Assembly: GCA_029204225.1 (NCBI GenBank)
Contig: CM055100.1
Span: forward strand, 1,278,587-1,342,586
Source: Diphasiastrum complanatum
Taxonomy: Eukaryota > Streptophyta > Lycopodiopsida > Lycopodiales > Lycopodiaceae
Direction: 5' to 3'
DNA: 64,000 nt
The position numbers were made by a program, and so were the translations under genes. Below the pieces are notes generated by a model. It did not search any database, was not told the origin of the DNA, and worked only from the letters and a program-made list of their open reading frames with translations. Of this stretch, positions 44,401 to 52,049 are shown in pieces (the stretch's first letter is position 1; each line of letters begins with the position of its first letter).

Positions 44401-45666
44401 TATTTTGAAAAGGTTGGTAAGCTCCTAGCTCTTAAGATAAATCTCATTCGCCTTGCCAATAGGCAGCATGAGGAAATATCTATTTTAAGTTGTTGCCAGA
44501 ATCCCTTAACCATAGAATTAAAACCCGTTAACGGTTCACCACGGTTTTGAGAACCGTACGGTTCTTTAAAATTTTTGCCCAGAACCGTGGTGAACCGTAC
44601 TGAATAATTAATTAATTAATTTTTTTTTGTCCCACCCCCAAAAATAGCCCAAAAAATTGCTAAAAAAATGCCAATTTTTTTTTCAGAAAAAGCAGATTCT
44701 CCCTACTTAGATTATTAACTTCAAATAATGTAATCTCCCAAATTGATAAGAGAGAGGGAGACAGAGAGAGAGGGACAAAAATTGATAAGAGAGAGGGAGA
44801 CAGAGAGGAGACAGAGAGAGAGGGACAAAAACGAGCTTTGAGGGGTTTTGGGGGAAAATTTAGGAAAATTAATTAATTAATTATTTTTTTACATGAACCG
44901 TACCACGGTTCAAGGAACCGTGGTATGGTTCCTTCCACGGTTCCCAGAACCCACGGTTCCCAGAACCGTGGGTTCTATGCCCTTAACACACATGCTGGTA
45001 TTTGAGAATGAATGAAGTTGCATTTGTAACATGTATGTGAGCAACTCAAAACAGTCCATACATATTGTTTCATTGCAATCATTTCCTCTACCAGTAATCT
45101 CGATTAAACTTCATAAAGGTTGTGCTTATGATTCAGTGGCAGAAGAGGAGGTCCAGGTGACTTTGTTGCTGGGTTTATCCTTGGGGGTGCTGTTTTTGGT
45201 GCCCTTGGGTATTTGTTGGCACCTCTAGTAAGCCCTTAATTTGCATGCACATTCTATCGTTGTACTTTCTGCTCACTTCAAAAACTGTGGATCCTTTCCA
45301 GCCTCGTCTTACAATCTTTTGCTGGTTTTAGGTCAATAAATCTCTCTCAGAACTAGAGAATCAATTTGAGGAAGGTATTCCTCAGAAACAAACAAAATTT
45401 CTGGAAGATGATGAAGGCCTTGAGGTTAGTGACCCTCTTGTTGGCTTGTGATGTGTGTGGATGATTTTGTTGGTCTTATATACAAGTTCTAGCCATTGTT
45501 CTCAGAAGTGAGAATTAATTTTTGACTGCAGAAAACAAGGAAGAACTTAAATGAAAAAATTGCACAGCTGAATGCGGCAATAGACAACGTGTCAGCACAG
45601 CTACGGGCAGAAGAAGCTCTTGGTGGCCCAAGTGAGACCCCTCCAGAGTTTGAAACGGCTGTTTAG
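17344..45666 (+). CDS. Small chloroplast membrane protein gene, 5 exons over 28 kb
   Basis: Join 17344-17407, 33809-33950, 45137-45227, 45332-45424, 45532-45666. It gives 525 nt coding for 174 residues. All four introns have GT-AG ends, and phases 1, 2, 0, 0 keep the frame open throughout. Residues 1-66 are Ser/Ala/Lys-rich and acid-poor like a plastid transit peptide, with a possible cleavage after SSAIYA. Residues 71-76 are Gly/Arg-rich. Residues 77-98 form a glycine-zipper membrane segment (FVAGFILGGAVFGALGYLL). Residues 102-156 are charged and probably coiled-coil, and the C-terminus is acidic. From memory it resembles a plant family of small chloroplast inner-membrane proteins typified by Arabidopsis AT1G42960. 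The biochemical role is unknown to me. Introns 1 (16401 bp) and 2 (11186 bp) are packed with transposons, while introns 3 and 4 are about 105 bp. Confidence 0.87.
17408..19500. other. Start of intron 1, no recognised element
   Basis: No gene or transposon motif is seen. A 51-bp tandem duplication with the block ATTCCTTCTACTT-A and TATTTCTCCACTTTCAT-G lies at about 18164-18265. Confidence 0.5.
19507..19620. repeat. Palindrome cluster and (AAT)n tract
   Basis: The block holds a 14-bp perfect palindrome GGATCCGCGGATCC, flanked by GGTACC and a repeated GATCCGCGGTACC, all within 45 bp. It is followed by an A/T-rich stretch with (AAT)n at about 19598-19617. Confidence 0.7.
19768..20560 (-). pseudogene. 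hAT-type transposase remnant (DUF659-like), 3' part
   Basis: On the minus strand one frame runs through EDVEEIPSSFPSHPDDLL, a Pro/Ser/Thr-rich linker and, after an in-frame stop at 20152-20154, into VASLIYELNLPFAITDSKPF and YGCNIMSDGWTDVRRRPI, then NILVSSCMGTQFLRAVDCS. The order small-hydrophobic LPF, SDGWTD, and LVSS...G..FL..VD is that of the DUF659 domain of plant hAT-derived proteins. The frame is lost after about 19770. The copia element 20561-25086 interrupts the sequence, and the flank beyond 25087 is its continuation. Confidence 0.65.
20561..20957 (-). repeat. 3' LTR of the RT-deleted copia element
   Basis: 397 bp, plus-strand ends TGAAGATTTACA and CTCTTCAACA. It pairs with 24688-25086. 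Confidence 0.92.
20975..21551 (-). pseudogene. Copia RNase H domain with an in-frame stop
   Basis: Reads MSKPTEAHWKAAKRILRYVR, then the RNase H motifs YSDSDWAGD, SSTEVEYRA, LLHCDNQSC and HIEVDQHFIREK. A TAG stands where copia elements have a codon just before TADIFTKPL, and the frame ends near the polypurine tract. At 21548-21575 it is joined directly to the beginning of the reverse transcriptase (GTVDKYKA), so about 245 codons of RT are missing. The estimate comes from comparison with the intact element at 609-4562. Confidence 0.88.
21548..22560 (-). pseudogene. Copia integrase C-terminus to start of RT
   Basis: Reads NGVAERKNRSIVECARSMLK (integrase catalytic Glu), FGCTAYAHIPKDLR, SRDVIFDEEHA, a long charged linker and then the RT start WELTTLPEGKQPIGCKWVYK. 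A TAG replaces the Gln codon in the conserved TP-Q-QNG motif at about 22553. The RT ends abruptly at YKA because of the deletion. Confidence 0.88.
22660..23314 (-). pseudogene. Copia protease end, pre-integrase and integrase start
   Basis: Reads LHVPRLAKNLLSV, the pre-integrase zinc module (LWHERYGHSSYKSLQ and CEACALGK) and LVHSDLCGPMQVKS, carrying the first integrase Asp. A frameshift near 22785 moves FVDDFSRKVWVYFLK into another frame (22660-22845), and the stretch with the second catalytic Asp is degraded. Confidence 0.85.
23308..24265 (-). pseudogene. Copia gag with zinc knuckle, frameshifted
   Basis: Gag starts at MASLGESLLGESSKLDGTNY (in-frame Met at 24235, or the upstream Met at 24265) and reads through KDYMNRRQKAHRIINLFVKD to LPTFGELCGLLLQEE. 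Frameshifts near 23640 and 23560 separate this from the zinc knuckle CNYCGKYGHFAFEC at about 23440-23481. The same gag family occurs at 38273 and 43006. Confidence 0.88.
24688..25086 (-). repeat. 5' LTR of the RT-deleted copia element
   Basis: 399 bp, preceded on the plus strand by GCTCTGATACCA (primer-binding site complement). It carries a short GA run (24845-24856) that differs in length between the LTRs. Confidence 0.92.
25087..25262 (-). pseudogene. Continuation of the hAT remnant beyond the copia insertion
   Basis: This GC-rich stretch resembles 20400-20560 in composition and reads as a Ser/Pro-rich segment on the minus strand, starting MAGKHEEREC at 25234. No hAT motif is seen in it. 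The assignment rests on its position beyond a copia insertion that shares AACC at both edges. Confidence 0.35.
25270..25699 (-). repeat. 3' LTR of the gypsy-like element
   Basis: 430 bp with TG...CA ends, matched by 34150-34588. A CTAAGCTATGAAAGCA block is repeated inside both copies. On the minus strand the LTR starts TGTCGGGGAGAG, 35 bp after the pol stop codon. Confidence 0.8.
25735..26000 (-). pseudogene. Gypsy integrase C-terminal tail (chromodomain-like)
   Basis: Minus frame reads FLPAAIHQVRLHHSRCC, a TAG, then IQFLVQLDGRPVEDATWEP and a 40-residue tail ending in TGA (25735-25737). The LVQ-DG-P-EDATWE pattern is the one found at the C-terminus of plant gypsy pol proteins. The second copy (34620-34880) has Gln in place of the TAG, so the stop is private to this copy. 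Confidence 0.65.
26001..27524 (-). other. Unrecognised core of the gypsy-like element
   Basis: Where RT, RNase H and integrase should be, the DNA is built from diverged repeats of ACCAAGC-ATATGG-ACAACC and AGGAATGCCAAGGTATCC. It can be read on the minus strand as hydrophobic ORFs (for example 234 codons at 26294-26998) rich in HSWLF and IPW motifs. The second copy keeps 179 codons of the same frame at about 94% identity (by eye). No family is recognised. Confidence 0.5.
27525..28370 (-). pseudogene. Gypsy-like retropepsin domain
   Basis: Begins MPTYVVPYVDHIILDTGSKH, with the active-site DTGS, then SFISSYISTR, and HYDIIFGADWFSSLGTVAVD, the usual second half of a plant gypsy protease. The C-terminal part is acidic and repeat-like (ADFYGVLHGSTFDGSLA). 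The same frame continues upstream through one TAG (28398-28400) into the linker ORF 28398-28706. The domain ends without running into RT. Confidence 0.72.
28398..29289 (-). pseudogene. Gypsy-like gag and acidic linker
   Basis: From the Met at 29289 it reads MTSDFWSLSPLDYLFVFDSD, then FDKWLTRLQYYFD, ILDAIFFLKGSARSKWFDYV and ISEWHDFLHVLRLLIF, a retrotransposon gag pattern. It ends in a Ser/His/Glu-rich tail at 28768. A frameshift leads into an Asp-rich linker (28398-28706, MVLDIDIACYDTIDD) whose frame continues into the protease. No zinc knuckle was seen. Confidence 0.6.
29446..30240. other. Unassigned segment between gypsy-like and copia remnants
   Basis: It may be the leader of the gypsy-like element or captured DNA. 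A 122-codon minus ORF (29845-30213) has no recognised motif. A TTATAAAG motif on the minus strand lies near 30190. Confidence 0.4.
30243..31830 (-). pseudogene. Truncated copia pol (protease, pre-integrase, integrase)
   Basis: Minus pieces in order: CWYIDSGATQHMTPHREWF (protease active site, about 31790), IKNVLYVPGLKKNLLSVSAF and LIKDKNKGYKVL, then after a frame change MWHERFGHLNYKSLQVLK with CEGCVMGKH (pre-integrase zinc) and LVHTDLCGPMQTESMGG with FVDDFSRKVWIYLLKY (integrase), then several stops, and finally IMSRDVVFEEDES. Gag, RT and RNase H are missing. The left end abuts the unassigned segment at 30240. Confidence 0.8.
31831..32331 (-). repeat. Probable 5' LTR and leader of the truncated copia
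   Basis: On the minus strand the sequence starts TGTTGGATTTCATTCC at 32331, has CTATAAATAG near 32060 as a TATA box and then a GC-rich Pro/Ser-coding stretch (31840-31990) fused to the protease. Two inverted repeats, 32209-32224 and 32257-32272 (CATTGTC-TC-GACAATG), lie inside. No primer-binding site was found at the LTR end, so this is an inference. Confidence 0.45.
32332..33808. other. End of intron 1, no recognised element
   Basis: AT-rich, no ORF or transposon motif. It ends in TTTTATAAAAGCAG, the acceptor of exon 2. Confidence 0.55.
33809..33950 (+). CDS. Exon 2 of the chloroplast-protein gene
   Basis: Bounded by AAAGCAG| and |GTAAGG. It enters in phase 1, leaves in phase 2 and has no stop in that frame. 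It encodes a Lys/Ser/Leu-rich stretch (LSFKEFSS ... KYSSAIYADY), the rest of the transit peptide and its presumed cleavage region. It is an island of unique coding sequence between two transposon-filled introns. Confidence 0.82.
34150..36133 (-). mobile_element. Second copy of the gypsy-like 3' end
   Basis: Starts with the LTR 34150-34588 and runs through the integrase tail (34620-34880) and the unrecognised core. By eye it stays colinear with 25270-27244 with small indels, then stops at GGAAAAACCAGC (36133). It is an independent truncated insertion in the same orientation, in intron 2. Here the tail reads RQIQFLVQLDGRLVEEAT without the stop seen in the first copy. Confidence 0.82.
36478..37440 (-). 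pseudogene. Ty3/gypsy gag remnant
   Basis: Minus reading with several frame changes: RLEIPKYNGGTDPIRF, then QFKPRKFLEDPLLWLSKIKM, PLNHAMIMWFLAGLPKSIRV, and from 36864 MDDAMREEDEESNDK ... MMDEFKKLGKRQQLQVEQMQ ... VWCAICDGNHTINLFH. The order of a gag core, a coiled segment and a CxxC-GNHT half-knuckle is that of plant gypsy gag. The zinc motif lacks its last Cys, and pol is absent. Confidence 0.6.
37458..37850 (+). repeat. 5' LTR of a plus-strand copia element
   Basis: 393 bp, TGTTGAAATATAATGCC ... GATTTTGTCA, directly followed by the primer-binding site TGGTATCAGAACAGG (37851). Its start resembles the LTR of the element at 20561-25086, so the two belong to related lineages. Confidence 0.8.
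37851..37865 (+). promoter_or_regulatory. Primer-binding site of the plus-strand copia
   Basis: TGGTATCAGAACAGG follows the LTR end CA. It has one mismatch (A for G) to the tRNA-iMet consensus used elsewhere in the window. Confidence 0.75.
38273..38455 (+). pseudogene. Copia gag N-terminus, cut by a nested copia insertion
   Basis: Starts MSSLAESMLSEASRLDGTNF and reads to ELELKDYIKRGE, clearly homologous to gag at 24235. It is interrupted at 38455 by the LTR of the nested minus-strand copia. The C-terminal gag part reappears at 43006. Confidence 0.85.
38456..38934 (-). repeat. 3' LTR of the nested copia
   Basis: 479 bp bounded by TGTAGGAA and TTCCAACA. A purine-rich tract (minus TAAGGAGGG) adjoins its inner edge. 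Confidence 0.85.
39146..39960 (-). pseudogene. Diverged second copy of a copia pre-integrase/linker region
   Basis: Minus frame contains CDGCISEKFHAKPFQFD, similar to the pre-integrase CEGCIFGKFQRQAFPID at about 40750, and then ORF 39146-39835 with HFGQQSVEQPITVPCRQLET, YYEGKAHASLKSVPLADFF and ILCEQVIDGKVREDVM. The latter matches the linker at 40000-40330 at low identity. The segment ends without RT. Confidence 0.55.
39977..40340 (-). pseudogene. Copia integrase-RT linker and RT start
   Basis: Reads LEHFGQQGVDKGKAVGQ, HFYEGKTRASTKSVEFVDFF and the RT lead-in CWEDAMQEEYNSLMKNHTW, then VLVDLPHGTGIFSSQQ and a stop. The frame joins the integrase at about 40340 by a deletion of the integrase C-terminus. 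Confidence 0.65.
40293..41483 (-). pseudogene. Copia protease and integrase ORF (396 codons)
   Basis: An intact stretch with protease WVIDSGATRHMTYHKEVF, the pre-integrase HHCC module (LWHARFGHLNFASLK ... CEGCIFGK), and the integrase residues LVHSDVCRPM (Asp), RTDRGGEYI (Asp) and PQQNDVAERKNRT (Glu). GGEY is preceded by DRG rather than the usual DNG, and QQND replaces QQNG. The frame then leaves the integrase at KAKGLPHKF. Confidence 0.85.
41414..42390 (-). pseudogene. Copia gag of the nested element, frameshifted
   Basis: ORF 41863-42390 reads NENRLDGTNYSLWCYMIKNL through AWETLAKMFQVKNAAKVVYL to REELLRMMK. After a frameshift, 41414-41866 continues with IENSQFVSITLNSLPNSYLP and a Lys-rich region. 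The zinc knuckle CHYCKKFGYHIKECRK lies in a third frame at about 41530-41590. Confidence 0.82.
42922..43005 (-). repeat. Primer-binding site and truncated 5' LTR of the nested copia
   Basis: GCTCTGATACCA (42922-42933) is followed by TGTAGGAATTGAAGCC, matching the start of the left LTR for 72 bp. Similarity ends at CTCAAAAGAAAG. The remaining LTR and some host gag were deleted. Confidence 0.82.
43006..43222 (+). pseudogene. Copia gag C-terminus with zinc knuckle (continuation of 38273-38455)
   Basis: Plus frame reads NPAKDKKKGKGKNKGAPQ, SSSTSSTPRRKGNCNYCGKY and GHFAFECRKKLGQMKMV followed by TAG. The CCHC knuckle is identical in pattern to that at 23440-23481. The middle of gag is missing, lost with the end of the nested LTR. 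Confidence 0.85.
43223..44510. other. Intron 2, no recognised element
   Basis: No gene, LTR or transposase motif could be supported. It ends at the target-site duplication of the MITE. Confidence 0.5.
44511..44979. mobile_element. hAT-type MITE with 8-bp target duplication
   Basis: A 469-bp non-coding element is flanked by a perfect 8-bp direct repeat CCCTTAAC (44503-44510 and 44980-44987) and bounded by the inverted repeat CATAGAA/TTCTATG. Both subterminal regions are dense in GAACCGTGGT-type motifs in both orientations, including a 16-bp perfect palindrome AGAACCGTACGGTTCT. The middle has two copies of AAAATTGATAAGAGAGAGGG. The 8-bp duplication and repeated subterminal motifs are features of hAT elements. 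It lies 150 bp upstream of exon 3. Confidence 0.82.
45137..45666 (+). CDS. Exons 3-5 of the chloroplast-protein gene (mature part)
   Basis: Exon 3 (45137-45227) encodes the Gly-rich membrane segment. Exon 4 (45332-45424) encodes VNKSLSELENQFEEG through the acidic DDEGLE. Exon 5 (45532-45666) encodes KTRKNLNEKIAQLNAAIDNV and the acidic tail, ending in TAG. Introns of 104 and 107 bp separate them, with acceptors TTTTAG and CTGCAG. AATAAA-like signals lie downstream (for example near 45860), but the polyadenylation site was not fixed. Confidence 0.9.
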
Positions 45667-48600
45667 TACAGCTTCATTGTTTAGTGTAGTCAAAGTCAGG
45701 GGCCTGTCTCTGACACGCGGTATTTAGTCTGTTATATAAAGCATAAATGCTACTGTCACATTCATGAAAGTTTTGGTAGATTAACAGACTTTTTTTGCAA
45801 AATATCGCTGTCCAGAATATCTTTCTGATTAATGTGGCTTTTCAAGAGGTGAGAATGCCAATAAAAGTTATGATTGATATTAGGTTCTGATAAAAATAAG
45901 TTTGCTGTTGAATAATAGTAAGCCATCTACCATCAGCATTCCTTCGTGGGGTGCAAGTTCAAAAAAAATTTCATGGTTGACAGATTGGGCTTCTTTCACA
46001 AAAGTGCTGCATCAGTGCCGAAATATGGCAGGTTAACATGTTATGAATCAGACTAATATTGTTGGTCTGTACATGCTCATCATTAATCCATACAAGAGTC
46101 TGCTTGGAGCTCACATGACTTAATGCAGACCATCGCACTATTCGGTTCAATCTTGGGTCAGAGTGCAAATTGACGACTCCTTGAGGCTCAACTTTACTTT
46201 ATATGATGCATTTGTAGCTTAGAAACCTCTCTCGACCTTTTGGGTTGGAATGTACTGTACGTTCCGGAGCGTACTGGGTCGGAACGTTTTTTTTTAACAT
46301 GAAAAAAACATGTCCTGGAATACTCCAACAATTTCAGTTATTGAGAACCTCTGACTGCAGTGGCCACATTGATTCCAAGCACATCTGTATACTGATATTG
46401 ATTCCAAGCGCATCTGTATCCGGACATTGAGATTCATAGCTTGTGAATCATTAACGATTGACGATCTGCATGAAACTATTTCACATGAACAAAAACCTAC
46501 CTCCTAGAGAAGCCTGCTCCGGCCCCTGCATACGAACCTGCCCCTGCATGTTGTCTCAATCTGATCTACTGGATGGCTGTTTCAAGCTCGCATATCTATC
46601 TACGTCTATCCAGCGTAGATGACTCCAGCAATCTCCAGCGCCAGATCATCCTAGAATTCCTTCGGGTCATTCTGCTTTGCATCAGAGCTGAGCGAGTATT
46701 GCGCTTGTTTTTCTTTGTAAAAAAGTACGTTTTTTTTTTTTGAAATCTTTTGGACCAGTTCCAGAACGGAATGGGCAACTAAGATTGTAGTGTATCCTGG
46801 TTTAGCCAAATAGTGTCATTAATGAACATCTGAAAACTGCATAGACTAAAAAGGCTGTGCATAATAGACTGCTAAAGATCAAACAAGATTAAGGATGCTT
46901 TACACATTGCTCCTCTTTATTACATCTAGCGTCAATAACAAGCATACTAGTAGTACTTCACATGTGCATCCATCTCATTATAAAGGATAAAGTACAAATG
47001 CAAACAAAAATGTAACTTACGAGATCGAAAGAATTTTTTTTGCAAATTGACTTTTGAAGCTTTACATAATGACCAACCTTTATCTCTCATTATTGGAGGA
47101 TCAGTAAAGGAATCGTTTCTGCTTGAAGCATTTCAGAGCAAAATTGATCATGATGATAATCCTCCTTGAAGTTCTATATTGGAAAGCCTCACTGCAGTGT
47201 AGTGTTTGTTAAAATTTCCATTTATATTTTCACCTTAAATTTTGACCTTCAAACACATCAAAAGCTTTTGTCGAATTGATGATGTCCTTTAATGAACATT
47301 CATAAGTAGTCATAGATCTTGGGTTGTTACTTTGTTTTGAAAGTGAGCTTTTTTATTTGCATCTTGTGCACCAAGAGGCAAGAGCCTTTCAATGTACAAT
47401 GCAATGACACCAATAGCACTTTGTTTGGTGAGATGAGCATAAAAACCTTGTCCTTACAAAAGCTTCATCCAAAAAGAGCAATGACTTGGATGCTCATCTT
47501 TTCAAAAAAATTATTATTTTTTGAAAAAATTGCTTTTATTCAAAATGCTTAATAAATACATACTATTGAACTAAAAATGAGTTCCATAGTAGAAGAGAAT
47601 TTTGAACGTGCTAACCAAAAGTTGTTCGCCAACTAAACTTTGATGTAGCATGGGGTGTTTGCCTTCGATTGAATAAAAACATACAATCATGTATTCAACC
47701 TATTTGCAAAGCCTTGCTCTCCCAACATTTTTGACATTTGGTCTGTACTAGAAAGTTTTTTGAATAAAACAAATTGATTGTATAAGAATCAATCTAGAAA
47801 TTGAAATGTAAAATAAAATCTATGTTGAGCATAGAACATGTAAAGTATAATATGACAAACAAACTACAAATAAAATCAATATGCTATTTTAAGACTTACC
47901 AAGCAATACTTTGTATGCTAGCATTTCATATATCAAGCAAAACTTTTTGAATACTTGTTGATTGCTAATTAGAGTGGAATACTTATTTTTTTCCAATATG
48001 AGAGATTGTGCATTCTAAAAAGCCCTGCATACATGAATAAATCTATGTATAACTAAATGATTCATCAATTGAAGAATATTTTATTTTAAAGTCACAAGGT
48101 ATATACTGTCTTTATGGAACATGAAAGGTTTTTTCTTTTTCTTTTTCCTTTTCTAAAATCAATATTTCTTTGCAAGCCTTTTTATTAATGGGTCAAAATA
48201 TGACCAATCATCAACACTTAATGGATCAAATTTCTTTTGTTCTTCTCAGCCTCAACCTCACCTTGTGCCAATGTTTTTCTATTTTTTCTTTTTTTTTTGC
48301 CTTGGCTTTCAAAATATCTCTTTTAGATTGCTCAAGTAGAACAATTTTTTTTTGGTCTTCGTCATTGCAAATTAAATAGAGCTATGCTTAGCATGGTAGA
48401 AAAAACATCAAATGTTTAAAAATATACAAAATTCCAAGCATGGAAAGAAAAACATATCATGTCCACAGATAAAATAAAAAAGAGGAGCCTCTAGCATTTC
48501 TCAAAATGTTGGCAATTCAAACTAGTTACCATTGCCTCTTTAATTTTGAAAAATAAATAATTTATGCCTAAAACATAAAAATCATCACATTTCAAACTTA

Positions 48601-51600
48601 TTTAGGATATAAGATCATTTATTATGGTGTTGAGATGATTATTTTAACAATAAGAAAAAAAAAACTACTTAGTAAATTTTTTTTTTTAATATTTGATAAA
48701 ATGTGTTGTCCATCTACAATTTCTAAAAGAACATCAACTTGATAGAGTAAATATGTTGCATAATCTTGCACTTCGATCATTTGTTATAGGCTTCAATAAT
48801 TGATAGATGATGAAAAGAAAAACTATTTCGTTTGCTCACTCTTTGAGCAAGCTAATCCTTTATTTCAAATTTTGTTTGCATTTGTCAACAATTTTATCAA
48901 GTGATCATAATTGTAAAATCAAATAAGTTCAATGCCCAACATGATTAAAAGTTGTAATATATTTGATTCTTAAAACAATCTCAATAGATAGTTAACATGC
49001 TAAGCATAGCAATATAGATTTATTTGACTACTTTGGAATGCCAATTGAAAAATTTAGTATGTTTTTGTAAGATTGTGTGGGATTCTTCACAGTGAAGGAG
49101 TAGGCATGTAGCACAGAGCTTTGAGATCTAATTGCTTTATTTACCAACTTTGGAGCATCTCATGTATTTTTCATGAAAAACTTGTATCTAATGAATAACG
49201 ATCATAGCTTACTCGATAACTTTGGTCAATATTGTGGTCTCAAGCCAAGCCATTTTTTATTTTTCCATGATTAAACCAGCAAATCTTATGGTACTAATAC
49301 TACGAAAGACATGGATGTGGGAATATTTTAGCTCTTTTCTAGCTTCTAAACTATGAATTCCTCCTAAAATAAAAAGTGATAAGAGTCAAGGTTATCAAAA
49401 TCGAAAAAATTATTTTAATTGCAATCGTTAAAATCTATCAAAATGACAAATAGTGTGATATTATGGCTTGTGTATGATCTTTAAACTTTAATGTGCATAA
49501 TAAATAAAATCTCAAAAAAAAAGTTCAATGGATACTAGTTCTTCATCTTTGATTCCTTTAGTTGTTATTCATTATTCTAAAACAAGTGAGAGTTCATCTT
49601 CTAAAATTCCTCCTTTGAGTGTTTTTCAAGAGACCACTCCCTATGGATCTCACCTTGGGACATTTAATGAGGTACCTCTAGCATTTTTTACTTGTTCATT
49701 ATTTGATGTTCCTCAACTAACTATCTACCAAGAGATGGCTTCCATAACAAAACGTTTTAGGATATTAGTGCATTTTCATTCTCTTTAGAAATCGAGACAA
49801 TAGAAGCAAAATATTGTTATGATGAATTGAACTAGGGAAGTGACAATCATTAACAATTATGTTGCTAATTCTAGGAAAATCCATTATGTGGACCAATCAG
49901 GTTTAGTGGTGAACATCATGAGGCCCAATCAAATTGTGAGGTGAAGATCATGAGGTCCAATCATGATAAGAGGTGCAAATCTAGGGGTCCAATCATGATG
50001 TAGGAAGGCAATCAATGGAGTCAAATCATTTTAGAGTATTTCCTCTTGCAAGAACACGACTAGCACTATTTGAGAAGTGCTCTCCTTTGTACATACAATT
50101 GGAATGATCATAATCAAGTTTTGATGAGTGTTTTTGCTTCCAACACATTGTTTTTTTTAATGTTCTCTCTCTATCTGAGTGTAAGAGCTCTATTTTCTCT
50201 CTCTACCCAAGAGCAACCTATTTTCATACTTAGTTTTTCATCAAGTATCATGTCATTATGTGAATGATAGCTCTTTGGTGGGTAGGGTAGCTACAATCAA
50301 GAGATAGTTTCATGTGCAATCACACACTCCTTAGAAGGTCAGTCACACATGTTTGGCTGTCCTCACACGTGTGAAAAGTACACAATAAAGTCCAAGAGAC
50401 TTCTGATGATCTAGAATCTGTTGCAATAAAAGATGTTTAAGATGTCACCATTGAAATATGGGGGGACATAATAATCATCAACCTTCGTATAAGATAGATG
50501 GTTTTCAATCAATGCCAATAACTGTGAGATAGGGAATGTACAAGTCAAATCCAAAATTAAAAGAAAAGTATAGGAGAGGCTTTTGGTCGGGACCACTATT
50601 ACTTGAATGTCAAAAGTGATTACTTATGTGAATTCGAAATGTACATAATATAACTTGTTGCTCATCCTCTTGCCTACAAAAATGGAGTCCCAAAATAATC
50701 AACCAATTATGATCAATATTTTTCTATGAAGCAAGGATGAAATTTTTATTATTTATGTGCAGCTATTACTCATATTGTTTAAGCACAATGGAACTTTAGG
50801 CCAAGGCCTACAAAATCATTCATACAATCAAATACTCTAGACTTGATAGAATGCATGTAAAACTGCAACAACCTCCCTCCAGCGTAATCAGTTTTGTTCT
50901 ACAAAGATGAATTGTGTAACCCTAAGCGTCCGCCTCACTTCACGCCCTCTCTCCTCACAACGCGTCCCTTTCCCCTCTTTTCTCTCTCCGTACCCTCCCC
51001 TCCTTGTGGAAGAGTACAAAGCAATGGAAAATGAGCATGGATTCATGTAGATAAGGCACATAAGACCTCGCGATGGAAATCCCCATAACTCACATTCACA
51101 AGGGGAAAGCTAGAAGCTTTCATTTGCAAATGAGCCAAAAGATCCAAAAGTTGATGTCTCTTGTCTGGTCATGGACAATGCTCTTACTTAACTAAACATA
51201 ACTATCTTGAAGGATAATTAGCCCTTGTTAAGTATTATTTAGTCTACTTTGGGCCCTTATTGGCTTATTATCCTTATTCATTACTTTGAAGGGCCTAAAG
51301 AGGGACCGCCTTATTCTTAAGGCTAAGAGCTCCTTTTGGACCTACAGAGCTTACATTGGATATTTTAATGCGGTGATAAGGTCAGATTAACTAGATGTAC
51401 ATGAATACCGTTTTTGAGAAAACTTCGGAATCGATCAGGAGTTACGTCGCCAGTCCTCGCCAATTGCGGTCGACTCTTATTATGTGCCAATGCCGAGAAG
51501 GAATAAATGGAAAGATTTGGGATTGGCTATGGACAAAATCACCATCCATACATCCAATTAGCCAATCATCCATCAGCCCTACAGTTGGACAATTTCAGTG

Positions 51601-52047
51601 GACTTCCACCGGGCTTTACAAGCGTATTAGAGAGAGTATGACTCTCTAGATCCAACGGTCCAGCAATCGGCACTATTTGCAAAAGATCTAACCCTGTTGG
51701 CATCAGTGGCAACCAGATGGGATGATTGCTCCCTCCTCTGGCATTCGATCCAAATAAGCCGATGGCCTCAGAGAATATCAAAGATCGGCTGTCGGTTGCT
51801 CATTTATACTTTCGTGCAACAATGATGGGAGGCTCCTGGGAATCACGCTTCAATCATGGACAACCTCAAAGTGGATTGCCGGAGTCCATCGTTGTTTTCT
51901 GCCACACAATTTGGATTTTAATACTGCACGCCTCAACTTTATGGAGAAGGTGCAGTACCACTTAATCAAGATTCGGTGCGAAGCCAATAAAAGTCCCCAA
52001 TAACTGCATCTAGCAGGTGTCGTGGGACCACCACCAGTTTTGGTGGG
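45667..52047. other. Gene-poor AT-rich region
   Basis: No gene is recognised. Visible items are a 30-bp duplication GATTCCAAGC-CATCTGTAT at 46371-46422, poly-A/T runs, and ORFs of 60-90 codons without motifs (for example 49528-49788). Confidence 0.5.
49888..50025. repeat. Degenerate tandem repeat, about 35 bp x 4
   Basis: Units such as GGACCAATCAGG-TTAGTGGTG, GGCCCAATCAAATTGTGAGG, GGTCCAATCATGATAAGAGG and GGTCCAATCATGATGTAGG follow in series. Confidence 0.65.
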
Positions 52048-52049
52048 GA

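Noticed and set aside
46230-46780. Possible MITE between GTACGTTCCGGAGCGTAC and GTTCCAGAACGGAATGG
   Set aside because: Only weak inverted similarity, and no target-site duplication could be found.
49528-49788. 86-codon plus-strand ORF starting MDTSSSSLIP
   Set aside because: It looks protein-like in places, but nothing supports a gene: no exon borders, no motif, and AT-rich surroundings full of stops.
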